Below, piece after piece: positions 33,837 to 34,857 of a stretch of 34,857 nucleotides of DNA (the first letter of the stretch is position 1; every line of letters begins with the position of its first letter). Location of the stretch: the NCBI GenBank assembly GCA_011526095.1, contig WYBA01000456.1, forward strand, positions 1 to 34,857, given 5' to 3'. This DNA comes from Myxococcales bacterium. GTDB lineage: Bacteria; Myxococcota_A; Polyangia; Haliangiales; Haliangiaceae. The notes under the pieces are model-generated. The model was not told where the DNA came from. It ran no database searches and worked only from the letters and a program-made list of their open reading frames with translations. A program made the position numbers and the translations under genes.

Positions 33837-34857
33837 GTGCTCACGGCGGAGCGCACGCCGGCATACCTGACCATCCTCTACGCGCTGCTGCTGTTCCGGC
33901 GCGACCACGAGCTCGAGCCGCTGCACGAGGACGTCCTGCCGCGCATCGCCGAGGCCGCGGCCGGGCTCGGCGGCTACGACGGCCCCACGTTCGCCCAGGA
34001 CGTCTCCCAGCTCGTCGAGTGGGGCGCGGTCGAGCGCGTGACCGAGGCGCGGCGGCTGCGCGGCCCGCGCGACAACCGCCGCGAGCGCTTCCGCTACCGC
34101 CTCACCGACGACGCCGTCGCGCTGCTCGAGTGGCTCGAGGCGCGCCTGGCCGCCAAGCTCGCCGGCCGCGTCGGCGACAGCCGCGACCGGCTCGAGGACG
34201 TGGTCGGCCACCTCCGCGAGCTGCGGCGCGTGCTCGACGCGTGGCGCGGCGGGGAGCGCGAGCCGGACCGCGCGCGGCGCGCGCTCTACCTGATCGAGGC
34301 GATCGGCGACACGATCGACGCGGTCGGCGGCGAGCTGCTGGCGTTTCGCGCCGAGATGCTCGGCTTCGCGTCGCGCCCGTACGACCTGGACGCGCTGCGC
34401 GCGATCCTGGCGTGGCTCGATCGCTACGTCGCCGTCTACGTCGCGCGGCTGCAGGCGCTGCGCGACGACATCGCGGCGCGCCTGACCGACCTCGCGGCGC
34501 CGCGCTACCGCGACGCGCTGGCGGCGTGCGGCGCGGCCGTCGCCGACGAGCGCGCCCTCGCGCCGCGCGCCGCGGCGATGCCGCCCTCGCCGCTCGCGGT
34601 CGACGAGCGGCTCGCCGCCCACGCCGAGTTCTTCGCGCCGCGCGGCCGCCTGGCGCAGCACGCCGCACGCATCGACGAGTCGGCGCGCGCGGTCATCGTC
34701 AAGATGCAGCACCACGTCCGCGAGCTCGAGCGGCGCAGCGCGCGCCTGGGCGACCTGCGCGCCGCGATCACGGCGGTCGCGGCGTGCGCCGCGCGCGATC
34801 CGCGGCTGGGCGAGCTCGGCCGCGGCCTGCTCGCCACCGCCCACGCCCGGCTCGACC
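33837..34857 (+). CDS. Wadjet JetA-like protein, N-terminal part (runs off the window)
   Basis: An open frame that continues past the right edge (at least 340 residues). The start is uncertain: GTG 33837 is the only common start codon found, without a ribosome binding site, while the frame stays open upstream past the jetD start. The N-terminus (RTPAYLTILYALLLFRRDHEL, then PTFAQDVSQLVEWGAVERV and RFRYRLTDDAVALLEWLEARL) looks like the winged-helix, kleisin-like N-terminus of JetA proteins. The rest is long alpha-helices (REPDRARRALYLIEAIGDTI, VIVKMQHHVRELERRSARLG). The assignment rests partly on the adjacent jetD. The SMC (JetC) and JetB genes would be expected further right. Confidence 0.6.
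   Translation, partial: MLTAERTPAYLTILYALLLFRRDHELEPLHEDVLPRIAEAAAGLGGYDGPTFAQDVSQLVEWGAVERVTEARRLRGPRDNRRERFRYRLTDDAVALLEWLEARLAAKLAGRVGDSRDRLEDVVGHLRELRRVLDAWRGGEREPDRARRALYLIEAIGDTIDAVGGELLAFRAEMLGFASRPYDLDALRAILAWLDRYVAVYVARLQALRDDIAARLTDLAAPRYRDALAACGAAVADERALAPRAAAMPPSPLAVDERLAAHAEFFAPRGRLAQHAARIDESARAVIVKMQHHVRELERRSARLGDLRAAITAVAACAARDPRLGELGRGLLATAHARLD

Overview
The window is very GC-rich and gene-dense. It looks like a myxobacterium (Myxococcota), probably near Haliangium or Kofleria. Pointers to this are many Cys-rich and Asp-rich lipoproteins, a metalloprotease ending in a MYXO-CTERM-like Gly/hydrophobic/Arg tail, an ECF sigma/FecR pair, and a sigma54-dependent regulator. The lineage is inferred from gene style only; no rRNA or tRNA gene was seen.

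Left part (1-17.3 kb): a degenerate 100-bp tandem repeat at the edge; a surface lipoprotein with an alpha/beta-hydrolase domain; a DedA membrane protein; several small conserved proteins; a YkgJ-type Cys-cluster protein; a BVMO-type flavin monooxygenase; an ECF sigma factor with a FecR-like partner; two paralogous Cys-rich lipoproteins; peptide release factor 3 (prfC); and two NHEJ-type genes, a LigC/LigD-type DNA ligase and a LigD-type polymerase/primase. The last two converge and overlap by 125 bp.

Middle (17.3-25.1 kb): on the minus strand, a metzincin-type protease gene overlaps the start of the polymerase gene. Upstream of it lies a tightly packed four-gene export operon: a complete LanC-type lanthionine cyclase, an unusual receiver-like/GAF/HlyD fusion, a C39-peptidase ABC transporter, and a lipoprotein periplasmic adaptor. 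No lanthipeptide dehydratase or precursor peptide gene was found.

Right-middle (25.1-32.2 kb): a nitric-oxide response island. A NorR regulator with all four predicted iron ligands is divergent from two hemerythrin-domain genes. A five-gene minus-strand operon follows: heme-copper/NnrS-like membrane protein, DUF59, DUF1858 plus two DUF2249, DUF2249, and TIM-barrel plus DUF2249. A DUF2249-hemerythrin fusion lies upstream of it. Strong sigma54 (-24/-12) promoter matches precede the first hemerythrin gene and the NnrS-like gene, and both promoter regions share a 22-bp element. This is the most coherent system in the window: NorR probably switches on a di-iron/DUF2249/membrane-haem module under nitrosative stress.

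Right edge (32.3-34.9 kb): a Wadjet-type JetD nuclease subunit, divergent from a JetA-like gene that runs off the window. This suggests an anti-plasmid (Wadjet) locus whose SMC genes lie outside.

Many genes have no Shine-Dalgarno sequence but carry a TAnnnT box 5-10 nt before the start codon, suggesting widespread leaderless transcription.
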